31,200 nucleotides of DNA from SLST01 sp046538735 (GTDB lineage Bacteria > Spirochaetota > Spirochaetia > DSM-27196 > SLST01), in NCBI GenBank assembly GCA_046538735.1, contig JBKHII010000033.1:1-31200 (forward strand), in the 5' to 3' direction. The translations under genes and the position numbers were made by a program. Positions 6,233 through 13,795 of the stretch are shown here, in pieces (the stretch's first letter is position 1; every line of letters starts with the position of its first letter). Below the pieces are notes generated by a model that was not told the origin of the DNA, did not search any database, and worked only from the letters and a program-made list of their open reading frames with translations.

Positions 6233-9064
6233 CTACCGTACGATGTAAAACTCCACGCGCCTGTTTATGTACCGCTCGTCGAGATTGCTGAACGGAACGA
6301 GCGAACGGAGCTTGCCCCACCACTCGAGGCTGAACCGGTCTTCATCGACGCCGCGCGACGCGAGCGCCTCTTCGATCGTCTCCGCACGACCACGGCTCAA
6401 GGGGAGTAACGTCTCCTCGTGCTCGATGTCCGAGAGCTCCGGATCGTAGTAGAGCACACTCACCGCGTGTCCATGGAGCTCCACGTCGTACTCGGGGAAC
6501 TTCCGGAGAGCGGCGGCGATCTGGTCGAGGACCCGAACGTTCTGCTCGGAAAGCTCCTTGTTCCAATTGAGGTACCTCGTGGTGTAGCCCTCGAAGAGGA
6601 TGTCCGGCAGATCGATCTTCCGCATCCCGTACCGCTCGACCGTCAGGATGTCGATCGTGAGTGTCTCGCTGCCGGTCGCGACGTTGCCGGCCACGTCCAC
6701 AACCTCGTACTCGACCTCGTAGTCGGTTGCCATCGTGACTCGGTCTCCGGCGTCGTTGCGACCGTCCCATTCGAAGGAGCGAATCGGGTCGCCCTCCGCC
6801 GCATACTCGAAGAAGACATCGCCGTCCGGCTCCCGCACCGTAATCGACCACTCGGAAATCGGACGGTCGTCCGCGATCGCAAGCGTGACCGAGAGGACGT
6901 CCGCCCGCCCGTCGCCGTCCGGCGAGAACGGTTGGGGAGACATGCGGAGCACGACGTCGGGCGGCGCGGTGTAGTCGACCGTGCCGAGCGCGATCCGTCC
7001 GCTTTGGGCGGTGCGGATCGTACCGTTGCGGTGTTCTACCTCGAGAATGCCCACGTACGAACCGTCGGGCGCCGTGGCGCCGGTCGTCGTCGTACCGTCC
7101 CAGAACGCGGTGCCGATCGGGCGCTCGCCGGTGATCCGTGCCACCTCGTTGCCGTTGAGCGCCTCAACCGTTCCCTCAAAGCGGACGATCTCCTGCACCG
7201 GGTCCACGAACGGAATGAAACGCACTACATCGGCACCGTCCTCCGCCTCCGGCATGAATCGGTTGGGTGAAGCTCGGAGCGCGACTTCCGGCACGGTGAA
7301 ATCGATCGTGATGATCGGAGTGACCCCCTGCGGCCGGTTTCCCTTGCGGTAGACGAGGTCCACGACTCCGAAGTACTCGCCTTCAGGCAACACTTCCCCG
7401 TCCGCACCGCGGCCGTCCCACGGTATCTGGCGCGGAATCGAACCCTGCCCGCTTCCGGAGAGAACCGTGTTGCCTTCGTCGTCCACGATCCGGAACGAGT
7501 ACTCGCTGATCCCTTCGCGAACGGAGAGCTGAGGCGAGACGACAACGACGTCACCCTCCCCGTCTCCATTCGGAGAGAAGTACTCGCGATTCACGAGCAA
7601 GTCGATCGTCGTCGGGCGTCGGTCGATGGTGACCTCAACCGGATCGGTCTCGTACTCATTGCCGGCCTCGTCCCGACCGATCGCAGTGTAGCGATACGGT
7701 CCGTTCGGCACGGGATCGCCGTCCGGGCCCGTTCCGTCCCAGGTCACGACCGGCGGCACGTCGCTGCCGAGCTCGAATCGCTCCACGACCTCTCGTTGCG
7801 ACACGTAAACGTGGCCAACCCACTCGGCGTCACTGCTGAGATCATGGTAGACCTCGATGGAGTTCTTGTAGTCGTCTCCGTCATCCGGGCTGAAGATGTT
7901 GGAGGATACACTGATCGAGCCGGACGGCGGGGTGACGTCGAGCGTGATCTCGATCGGCCCGGCCTCGGAAACGGACCCGTTCCTGTACTCGGCCCTGACG
8001 GACACGTCGTACGTACCTTCCGGTGCGAGCTCGGTACGGGCCTGATCGAGATATCCGGTGAAGGTAACGCTCCCGGCGATGGCCTCGTCGACCTGAACCG
8101 ATCCGACCTCGTTTCCTTCCTGGTCGCGGACGGTCACGACTGCGCTCTCGAGCAGCTCGGTCGTCGGGTTTCCGAACGTCAGCTCTACGGTATCCTGAAT
8201 GCCGTCGCCGTTCGGCGAGAATGCATCGGTGGACGCCGAGATTTCGAGCGGGCGGGCAGCCGTGTCCACGACGACCCGAATCGGATCGATCGAACCGGTG
8301 TTGCCGGCACGGTCGGTCGAACGGAGGGTGTACGTATACTCGCCGTCCTCAACGATTTCGCCCGCCGGGTTTTCTCCGCCCCAGACGAAGCGTTCGGCCG
8401 CTTCGCCGGTCCAGCGTACGTCGTAGGCCACGGTACCGTCGCGCGTGAGCTCGCCGACCCATTCGTCCTCCGAGCTCGTCTCCTGCGTGAGCGTTATGGT
8501 ATCGCGATCGCCGTCGCCGTTTGGCGAGAAGATGGTGTGGTTGACCGAGGCGGAGGCTTCGGGGACCGTGTTGTCCACAACGACCGTGCGGGCCTCGCTC
8601 GTCGCGGTGATCTCCCGGCTGTCCGTGACGGTGAGGACATAGGTGTATTCGCCGTCCGGCACGGGCTCGCCGTCGTCACCCTCGTCCGAGTTCCGGTAGG
8701 TCCCGTCCCACGCGGTCGACTCAGGTATTTCGACGGTCGTCTCGCGCGTGGCAAGCCCGAGGTTCTGGAGAAGCGCTCCGAAGAAGCCGGGGTCTGCGCT
8801 CTCGTCCACCCGCATCTCGCTCCAGACGACGGCGCCGGCGGCGTTGCGGATCTCGAGTTGGTACGAGCGGATGACGTGGTTCCCGCCGATCTCACCTACC
8901 GAGATGGGGATGGTGAGCTCGTCCTGCACTCCGGGTGACGTTATTGGAGAGATGTATGAAACACCTTCTTCCCCAACGCCCACTTCCGGCGGCTCCGGTT
9001 GTCCCCCCGCGTACGCCATGGCTCCGATCAGCGCCAAGACGACAACAAACACGATCCTGCGCAT
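6233..9064 (-). CDS. Exported protein: tandem FlgD-type Ig modules plus C-terminal OmpA-like domain
   Basis: The 943-residue product starts at the ATG at 9064, behind a strong GGAAGGAG Shine-Dalgarno; an upstream in-frame start lacks this. A signal peptide (MRRIVFVVVLALIGAMAYA) is followed by six modules, each carrying a version of FSPNGDGxxD near residues 178, 281, 390, 495, 602 and 712, a period of about 105. Each also has WDG..PDG.Y.Y, typical of FlgD/CHU_C Ig-like folds. Two copies are degenerate (near 390 and 602). An N-terminal module shares the WDG..PDGEYTY part only. The last 105 residues (VRVLDQIAAALRKFPEYDVE, then RGRAETIEEALASRGV and INRRVEF) are an OmpA-like peptidoglycan-binding domain. 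The product is probably periplasmic or outer-membrane-linked and anchored to the wall. The Asp-rich loops may bind calcium. Confidence 0.9.
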   Translation of the reverse strand: MRRIVFVVVLALIGAMAYAGGQPEPPEVGVGEEGVSYISPITSPGVQDELTIPISVGEIGGNHVIRSYQLEIRNAAGAVVWSEMRVDESADPGFFGALLQNLGLATRETTVEIPESTAWDGTYRNSDEGDDGEPVPDGEYTYVLTVTDSREITATSEARTVVVDNTVPEASASVNHTIFSPNGDGDRDTITLTQETSSEDEWVGELTRDGTVAYDVRWTGEAAERFVWGGENPAGEIVEDGEYTYTLRSTDRAGNTGSIDPIRVVVDTAARPLEISASTDAFSPNGDGIQDTVELTFGNPTTELLESAVVTVRDQEGNEVGSVQVDEAIAGSVTFTGYLDQARTELAPEGTYDVSVRAEYRNGSVSEAGPIEITLDVTPPSGSISVSSNIFSPDDGDDYKNSIEVYHDLSSDAEWVGHVYVSQREVVERFELGSDVPPVVTWDGTGPDGDPVPNGPYRYTAIGRDEAGNEYETDPVEVTIDRRPTTIDLLVNREYFSPNGDGEGDVVVVSPQLSVREGISEYSFRIVDDEGNTVLSGSGQGSIPRQIPWDGRGADGEVLPEGEYFGVVDLVYRKGNRPQGVTPIITIDFTVPEVALRASPNRFMPEAEDGADVVRFIPFVDPVQEIVRFEGTVEALNGNEVARITGERPIGTAFWDGTTTTGATAPDGSYVGILEVEHRNGTIRTAQSGRIALGTVDYTAPPDVVLRMSPQPFSPDGDGRADVLSVTLAIADDRPISEWSITVREPDGDVFFEYAAEGDPIRSFEWDGRNDAGDRVTMATDYEVEYEVVDVAGNVATGSETLTIDILTVERYGMRKIDLPDILFEGYTTRYLNWNKELSEQNVRVLDQIAAALRKFPEYDVELHGHAVSVLYYDPELSDIEHEETLLPLSRGRAETIEEALASRGVDEDRFSLEWWGKLRSLVPFSNLDERYINRRVEFYIVR

Positions 9065-9198
9065 ACTGGCTCCTTCCTTCGGTACTATCTCCACTCCAGG
9101 CTAAGAATCTCACGATCCGGGTAACAGCGCAACACCTCGGTCAGGAGCCGGAGCCGTTCCCGATGACCCGAACGCTCCAGGTTCAGTCCGCGAGCAGT
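9065..9198. other. Spacer with the leader of the Ig/OmpA gene and an in-frame continuation of the HMA-like ORF
   Basis: These 134 bases contain the Shine-Dalgarno of the downstream gene. They also contain 37 sense codons (9198-9088) that continue in frame after the TGA of the HMA-like ORF, ending at a TAG (9087-9085). No ATG, and no GTG or TTG with a ribosome site, opens this stretch. I see no terminator. Confidence 0.4.
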
Positions 9199-9420
9199 TC
9201 AGATTCGAGCCCGCGTCCGGTAGTGGGCGCCCGCAACGTCGGCTGCGAGCCGGACCTGATCGGCGACGTCGCGCGTTGCCTCGACCTCTATCGTACTCCG
9301 TCCAACGCTGATCTGCACGCTTCGAATCTCCGGAATAACGGAGAGACTCCTGCGGATAAGCGCTGCGCGCTGATCGGTCAAACCATCTACGAGGTAGTGA
9401 AACTTCCTGGGGCCGAACAT
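9199..9420 (-). CDS. Small HMA-like domain protein
   Basis: From the ATG at 9420 the product has 73 residues and reads as one ferredoxin-like domain: beta (FHYLVDGL), helix (TDQRAALIRRSLSVIP), beta (IRSVQISVGRSTIEVEAT), helix (VADQVRLAADVAG), beta (HYRTRA). This is the order of heavy-metal-associated domains, but the CxxC metal motif is absent, so metal binding is doubtful. A longer in-frame GTG start (9474) adds an Arg-rich stretch without a ribosome site; the promoter six bases before 9420 decides for the ATG. It is upstream of the Ig/OmpA gene with a 134-base gap and divergent from radC. Confidence 0.7.
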   Translation of the reverse strand: MFGPRKFHYLVDGLTDQRAALIRRSLSVIPEIRSVQISVGRSTIEVEATRDVADQVRLAADVAGAHYRTRARI

Positions 9421-9426
9421 GCGCAC

Positions 9427-9455
9427 ATAGTACCGGCGCCGGTCGTCCCGTACAA
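9427..9455 (-). promoter_or_regulatory. Leaderless-type promoter of the HMA-like gene
   Basis: TTGTAC (9455-9450), 17 bases, then TACTAT (9432-9427), six bases before the ATG at 9420. Predicted transcription would begin at or next to the start codon. Confidence 0.5.
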
Positions 9456-9512
9456 CTGACGGTGCCGAACGCACGAGTGAAGCGTCACGCGCTTTTCGGG
9501 TGTCTTCAGGTC

Positions 9513-10196
9513 ATGGCCGACGTGCAGAATCGCTGGAGCTTGAAGGACAGGATCGCCGAGCCCGCGTTGCTTCCGAGGGAGCGACTCAGCTATGCGGGCG
9601 TGGAAGCGCTGCGCGACGACGAGCTCGTGTCGCTGCTCGTGGGAAACGGCGTCTCGGGCAGACCCGTGCGCCTGGTGTCCGAGGACGTGGTTTCGCTCAT
9701 CGATCGGGCGAACCGACCGCCTTCCACCGAGGAGCTCATGGCGATCGCCGGCCTGGGGCCCGCGAAGGCGGCAACGATCGCCGCGGCGTTCGAGCTCGGC
9801 AGGCGGGTCTTTCGGCCCGCGCGGAGGAAGGTCCGTTCCCCACAGGACATCCTTCCGGTGGTGGATCGTTTCGCCGACCGACGTCAGGAGTGCTTCCTCT
9901 CGATCAGTCTGAACGGGGCGCACGAGATCACCGCGGCACGAGTCGTGACGGTCGGGCTCGTCAACCGTACGGTGGTTCACCCGCGCGAGGTGTTCGCCGA
10001 CCCGCTGACCGACCGGGCGGCGGCGATAGTCCTCGCGCACAATCATCCGAGCGGGAATCTGGAACCGAGCGCGGAGGACCGGGAGGTCACGCGTCGACTC
10101 GTGGGTGCGGGTCAGCTCCTCGGCATACCGGTGCTCGATCACGTGATTTTCGGTGCTCTCGGCTTCTACAGCTTCCTCGAGCACGATGAGCTGTGA
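9513..10196 (+). CDS. radC: RadC/JAB-domain protein
   Basis: The 227-residue product matches RadC (UPF0758) in length and order. A helix-hairpin-helix-like part (AIAGLGPAKAATIAAAFELG, 77-96) precedes a JAB/MPN metal-binding domain with the H-x-H-x(10)-D signature at H176, H178 and D189 (AHNHPSGNLEPSAED). The name comes from an E. coli locus once thought to act in DNA repair; the true role is unsettled. The ATG at 9513 starts the conserved region (WSLKDRIAEPALLPRERL). An in-frame GTG at 9462 would add 17 poorly conserved residues. No good Shine-Dalgarno is visible at either. It ends four bases before the convergent CapA-like gene and is alone on its strand here. Confidence 0.92.
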   Translation: MADVQNRWSLKDRIAEPALLPRERLSYAGVEALRDDELVSLLVGNGVSGRPVRLVSEDVVSLIDRANRPPSTEELMAIAGLGPAKAATIAAAFELGRRVFRPARRKVRSPQDILPVVDRFADRRQECFLSISLNGAHEITAARVVTVGLVNRTVVHPREVFADPLTDRAAAIVLAHNHPSGNLEPSAEDREVTRRLVGAGQLLGIPVLDHVIFGALGFYSFLEHDEL

Positions 10197-10200
10197 TCTC

Positions 10201-11340
10201 CTAGTCGGGCATCGTGAGTCGCGGAGGATGGAAGGACGCGGTGGCGGCGAAGTCGGCCATGACGCGGGAACGCTCCCGGTAGAAGTCGAGCCAGGAGGTG
10301 TTCGTTTCGGAGGCGAGCACCTCCTCGAAGGTACGGAGCACGAGACCGTGCACGGGGTCGTCGTGCATGGTGAACGGGGGGGTCCGCAGTGCGGAGACTG
10401 CGGGTCCATCCGCTCTGCGTTCAACACGAACCTGGAAGACGGCGGTGTCGCCGGTGGGAGCCCAACGTCCGAACGGGAGGTATGGGCTTTGATGCCTGCG
10501 TTGCGCCGATACGAAGTTGCCTGCGCTGTGGATGATGAGCCTGTTGCCGCGTCGTTCGGTCGGCTGGAGCACGTGGGAGTGGTGGCACCACACGATGTGA
10601 GCGCCGGCGTCCGAAATGTCGCGCAGGAAGCTCGCCTTGTGATCCACGGGTTCGGTTACGTACTCGGCTCCGGCGTGCACGCTCACGACGAGGAGATCGT
10701 ACTCGCGGCTCCACGCGGATACCTGTGCGAGGAACCCGGCCCTGTCGTCCGCCCGGAGGTAGTCTACGAGATGGACGTGGGGGCCCGCACCGGCGACATT
10801 TGAGAACGCGGTGATTGCAATGAAACCGACGCGCCATCCGCGGATTCCGATCGCGCTCACCTCGAGCGGCGCGCCGGCCTCCGCCCGTATTCCGTTCACG
10901 ACGATTCGCGCCCGGGATTGGAGGTCTGCGAAGACGCGTCGTGTGGCGGCGACGCCTGGCCGGCCAAGATCGTAGGTGTGGTTGTTCGCGAGGGAGAAGA
11001 CGTCGAACCCGGCTCGGATCGCGGCCTCCACGTAGGCGACGGTCCCGTTGAAGAGCGGATAGCCGGCCGGCTCGCGCTCCGGGTCCACGGGAAACTCGAT
11101 GTTGGCAAAGCTCAGATCGTCTACCTGCAGCAGGTGTCTTGGCGAGTCGTAGAGACGATCGTAGTCGGGCATCTCGCCGTTGAGACGATGGTGCATGATG
11201 TCGCCCACGAAGGAGAGCGTAAGCGGCGGTAGAACGTCGTGCGACATCCAGCCGAGGGCATCCGGCTCGGCGGCGGATGCCCCGCGGGGGCAGAGCAGGA
11301 GGACGGCAACGGCTGCGAGGCTACAGAATGGCCTTCCCAT
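10201..11340 (-). CDS. CapA-family exported metallophosphatase-like protein
   Basis: The 379-residue product begins with a signal peptide (about 1-24, ending ASA/AE). The CapA/PGA_cap fold is shown by FVGDIMHH (44-51), LSFANIEFP (about 76-84), SLANNHTYD (116-124), SVHAGAEY (about 225) and CHHSHVLQP (about 260), with SAGNF shortly after. These supply the Asp/Asn/His metal ligands of the calcineurin-like superfamily. Named members are linked to poly-gamma-glutamate capsule synthesis, but many homologues occur without the other cap/pgs genes, as here, and the substrate is unknown. The start overlaps the end of the kinase gene by 20 bases. GGGAGG lies almost against the ATG, with GAAGG at a better distance. 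It is third gene of an operon. Confidence 0.88.
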   Translation of the reverse strand: MGRPFCSLAAVAVLLLCPRGASAAEPDALGWMSHDVLPPLTLSFVGDIMHHRLNGEMPDYDRLYDSPRHLLQVDDLSFANIEFPVDPEREPAGYPLFNGTVAYVEAAIRAGFDVFSLANNHTYDLGRPGVAATRRVFADLQSRARIVVNGIRAEAGAPLEVSAIGIRGWRVGFIAITAFSNVAGAGPHVHLVDYLRADDRAGFLAQVSAWSREYDLLVVSVHAGAEYVTEPVDHKASFLRDISDAGAHIVWCHHSHVLQPTERRGNRLIIHSAGNFVSAQRRHQSPYLPFGRWAPTGDTAVFQVRVERRADGPAVSALRTPPFTMHDDPVHGLVLRTFEEVLASETNTSWLDFYRERSRVMADFAATASFHPPRLTMPD

Positions 11341-11968
11341 ACCTCCCTGCCTTCAGCATCCTCCTGATCCGTTCGAGAACCATCGCGGCGTTCCCCTCGT
11401 CGTGCAGCGGATGCTTCTCGGTATCTATCTTGATCCGCGGCGAGAGATCGTACCCGTCGTACCAGCGCAGGTAGTGATCGTTGAGACGCTCGAGGTAATC
11501 GCGCGGGATACCCGCCTCCAGCCCGCGATTTCGCTTCTTGATGCGTTCCAGGGCCGTGTCCACGGTGCAGTCGAGGTAGATGAGGAGATCGGGCGGCTCC
11601 ACGTGCTCGAGCATGTTCCCGAGAAGCGTCGTATAGGTGACGAACTCCTCGTGGAGCATTGAGCCGTCCTCATGGAGGACCTCGGCGAAGACCCGGTCGC
11701 CGTAGATCGAGCGATCGAGCGTTCCGCCGCCGTCTCGACGAATCTGCTTGATCATTCGGAATCGCTCGTTGAGGAAGTGGATCTGCAGCGTGAACGCCCA
11801 TCGCGTCCGGTCCGCGTAGAACCGATCGAGCAGGGTGTTGGTCTCGGGCTCTTGCAGCTCGCGATAGAGCGTAATTCCGAGCTCTCGCTCGAGCATCTCG
11901 CCCATCGTCGTCTTGCCGACCCCGATCTGGCCTTCAATGATGATCACGCGTTCCTCTCTTCGTCGCAT
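11321..11968 (-). CDS. Deoxynucleoside kinase
   Basis: The 215-residue product belongs to the dNK/dGK-dCK family that phosphorylates deoxynucleosides with ATP for nucleotide salvage in the cytoplasm. The P-loop is EGQIGVGKTT (12-21). The DRS motif is at 85-87 in LDRSIYGDRVFAE, and an Arg-rich lid (IKKRNRG) lies near 148-154. Base specificity cannot be assigned. The ATG at 11968 shares one base with the upstream stop (TGATG). An in-frame GTG at 11947 has AGAGG at 5 bases and would start the protein right at the first strand (VIIIEGQ), as in many homologues; it may be the true start. It is the middle gene of the amidohydrolase-kinase-CapA operon. Confidence 0.92.
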   Translation of the reverse strand: MRRREERVIIIEGQIGVGKTTMGEMLERELGITLYRELQEPETNTLLDRFYADRTRWAFTLQIHFLNERFRMIKQIRRDGGGTLDRSIYGDRVFAEVLHEDGSMLHEEFVTYTTLLGNMLEHVEPPDLLIYLDCTVDTALERIKKRNRGLEAGIPRDYLERLNDHYLRWYDGYDLSPRIKIDTEKHPLHDEGNAAMVLERIRRMLKAGRYGKAIL

Positions 11969-13104
11969 CAGCAGCGGTCCAACGACCAGTAGTCGCGCAG
12001 CGCGGATCTCGTCTCTTCGATCGCGGCCGCAGCGAGTCGCGAGGCGTATCCTGTGTCGAAGCCGTCGTGCGTCTGCTCGTCCGCGGTCGAGGGCTCTCGG
12101 GCCGCCGGCGACTCGGACGCGCGCGGATCGGAGACACCCGCCTCGCCGACGCGAGCATCGGAGGATGCGGAACCGCGCGCGAGCGCGGAGAGTACCGCGT
12201 CGGCCCCATCCGACAACGCCTCCAGATCGTACCCTCCTTCGAGGAGATGCACAATCCGACTCGGAGCGATGCCGTCCGCGAAGGAGCGGAGCAGATCGGT
12301 GATCGCCTCGTACGCGTTCCGGTCGAGGAGCATCCCGGCGAGTGGATCGCTCTCGTGCGCGTCAAAACCGGCAGACACGAGGAGGAGCTCGGGATCGTAC
12401 TGGTGCAGCACGGGGAGGATGACCTCGTGGAAGCAGCGAAGGTACTCCGCTTCGCCGCTGCCTGCGGGAAGCGGGAAGTTGATCGTGTGGCCGACGCCGT
12501 CACCAACCCCGACGTCCGACGACGCGCCGGTTCCGGGGTAGTGCGACGCCTGGTGAAGCGAGACGTAGAGCACGTCCGACCGCGATGCGAAGCTGTGTTC
12601 GGTACCGTTACCGTGGTGCACATCCCAGTCAACGATCGCGACGCGCTTCAGCCCGGAGGCGAGCGCTTCCTCGGCGGCGATCGCGACGTTGTTGAACAGG
12701 CAGAAACCCATCGCCGCGGCGTGCTCGGCGTGGTGCCCGGGGGGACGCATCGCGACGAAGGAATAAGCATCGTCCCCGGCCACCGCGGCCCTCGTCGCGG
12801 CGAGCGCACCGCCGGCGGCGAGCCGCGCCGCCTCGTACGAGTGTCGGTTGGCGCTCGTGTCGGCGTCGAAGACGGTTCGATCGCTCTCGGCCGATGCGGC
12901 GACTCGGTCCACGTAGGAGGATGAGTGGACCCGCTCGATCGCGGCCCGCGTCGCGGGTTCCGGCTCCACGAGCGACAGCGGGAGCGCGTAGTCGGCCGTA
13001 CGGATACGACGGAGAATCGACTGGACGCGCTCGGGTCGTTCGGGGTGTCCCGGAGCGTTTTCGTGGTAGAGGCAGAGGGGATGGTGGTAGACGCGGAGCT
13101 CCAT
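11968..13104 (-). CDS. Class II histone deacetylase-like amidohydrolase
   Basis: The 378-residue product is a zinc deacetylase of the HDAC/AcuC/acetylpolyamine amidohydrolase superfamily. The active-site pieces are all present: RPPGHHAE (H124, H125), DWDVHHGNG (zinc ligands D161 and H163), SAGFDAH (ligand D248) and EGGYD (Y292). It should deacetylate acetyl-lysine proteins or a small acetylated amine in the cytoplasm; the substrate is not evident. Residues 311-348 form a Ser/Ala/Glu/Asp-rich low-complexity insert before a short C-terminal helix, unusual for the family. It is the first gene of a three-gene operon and diverges from a TetR regulator 77 bases away. There is no Shine-Dalgarno before the ATG, but a -10 box six bases upstream suggests a leaderless start. 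Confidence 0.93.
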   Translation of the reverse strand: MELRVYHHPLCLYHENAPGHPERPERVQSILRRIRTADYALPLSLVEPEPATRAAIERVHSSSYVDRVAASAESDRTVFDADTSANRHSYEAARLAAGGALAATRAAVAGDDAYSFVAMRPPGHHAEHAAAMGFCLFNNVAIAAEEALASGLKRVAIVDWDVHHGNGTEHSFASRSDVLYVSLHQASHYPGTGASSDVGVGDGVGHTINFPLPAGSGEAEYLRCFHEVILPVLHQYDPELLLVSAGFDAHESDPLAGMLLDRNAYEAITDLLRSFADGIAPSRIVHLLEGGYDLEALSDGADAVLSALARGSASSDARVGEAGVSDPRASESPAAREPSTADEQTHDGFDTGYASRLAAAAIEETRSALRDYWSLDRC

Positions 13105-13110
13105 GTCGTT

Positions 13111-13139
13111 AAGCTACGCCGGAGCGCCGGCCCCGGCAA
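13111..13139 (-). promoter_or_regulatory. Leaderless-type promoter of the amidohydrolase operon
   Basis: TTGCCG (13139-13134), 17 bases, then TAGCTT (13116-13111), six bases before the ATG at 13104. Its -35 box is 8 bases from that of the divergent TetR gene, so one bound regulator could cover both. Confidence 0.5.
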
Positions 13140-13147
13140 TCGCTCAG

Positions 13148-13176
13148 TTGACGGACGGTGTCGCCCGGCATAGCAT
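13148..13176 (+). promoter_or_regulatory. Leaderless-type promoter of the TetR-family gene
   Basis: TTGACG (13148-13153), 17 bases, then TAGCAT (13171-13176), five bases before the ATG at 13182. The bases between box and ATG (GACGC) hold no Shine-Dalgarno. Confidence 0.55.
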
Positions 13177-13181
13177 GACGC

Positions 13182-13769
13182 ATGCCTCGATCACTCAGCG
13201 GTGAGAAACGGCAGCTCATCATCCGGCAGTCGAAGGAGCTCTTCGCGCGCAACGGGTTCGCTGCGACATCGGTTGCGGACGTTGCGCGCGCGTGCGAGCT
13301 ACCGGTCGGAAGCATCTACACCTACTTCACGAACAAGGAGGACCTCGTTCGCGCAATCGTGGAAGAGGGATGGGAAGATCTGCGAGTTCGCCTCCGCGAG
13401 GCGATGGCGCAGACCTCGAGTGTGGACGAGAAGATGCGGCTCATTCTGGACCGATTCCTTCCCGAGCTTCTGGGAGACTCCCAACTCATCACGATTCTCT
13501 TCTCCGAGGCGATCGAATACACGAGACTCGAGGAGAAGGTCGAGGAGCTCGTCTCGCTCATGGACTCCGTCCTCGCCCCGGTCGCGAAGGACGTCCCGGG
13601 GCTCGTGGGGTTCAGCCGCCAGAACCTGGAGGTCGCGCTCCTGGTCTACTTCCTGGGGGTTCTGGATGCGATCCGCATCACCTCGGCAAGCTCATTGCGA
13701 ATCCAGGCGGGCGACGTCCTCGCCTTCCTGAAACTGACGGTACGCAACACGCTCGGCCTCGATGTCTAG
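13182..13769 (+). CDS. TetR/AcrR-family transcriptional regulator
   Basis: The 195-residue product has the typical TetR length. The N-terminal DNA-binding domain spans about 10-56, with the helix-turn-helix in TSVADVARACELPVGSIYTY (29-48) followed by FTNKEDL. The C-terminal two thirds is helical and would hold the ligand pocket; no subfamily is evident. It diverges from the amidohydrolase-kinase-CapA operon, and the shared 77-base region is the natural place for autorepression and control of that operon, though I see no convincing operator palindrome. The 3' end converges on the membrane-protein gene with 26 bases between them. The ATG at 13182 directly follows a -10 box. Confidence 0.93.
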   Translation: MPRSLSGEKRQLIIRQSKELFARNGFAATSVADVARACELPVGSIYTYFTNKEDLVRAIVEEGWEDLRVRLREAMAQTSSVDEKMRLILDRFLPELLGDSQLITILFSEAIEYTRLEEKVEELVSLMDSVLAPVAKDVPGLVGFSRQNLEVALLVYFLGVLDAIRITSASSLRIQAGDVLAFLKLTVRNTLGLDV

Positions 13770-13795
13770 CGGCGCTGCTGCGTCTGGTCGGAACG

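Noticed and set aside
9199..9201. Selenocysteine at the TGA of the HMA-like ORF
   Set aside because: Only a 4-bp stem could be drawn just downstream, too weak for a bacterial SECIS, and the domain is complete before the TGA.
10201..13104. Defence or toxin-antitoxin island around the deacetylase, kinase and CapA genes
   Set aside because: All three are ordinary full-length enzymes of known families, with no nuclease, reverse transcriptase, STAND ATPase or toxin nearby.
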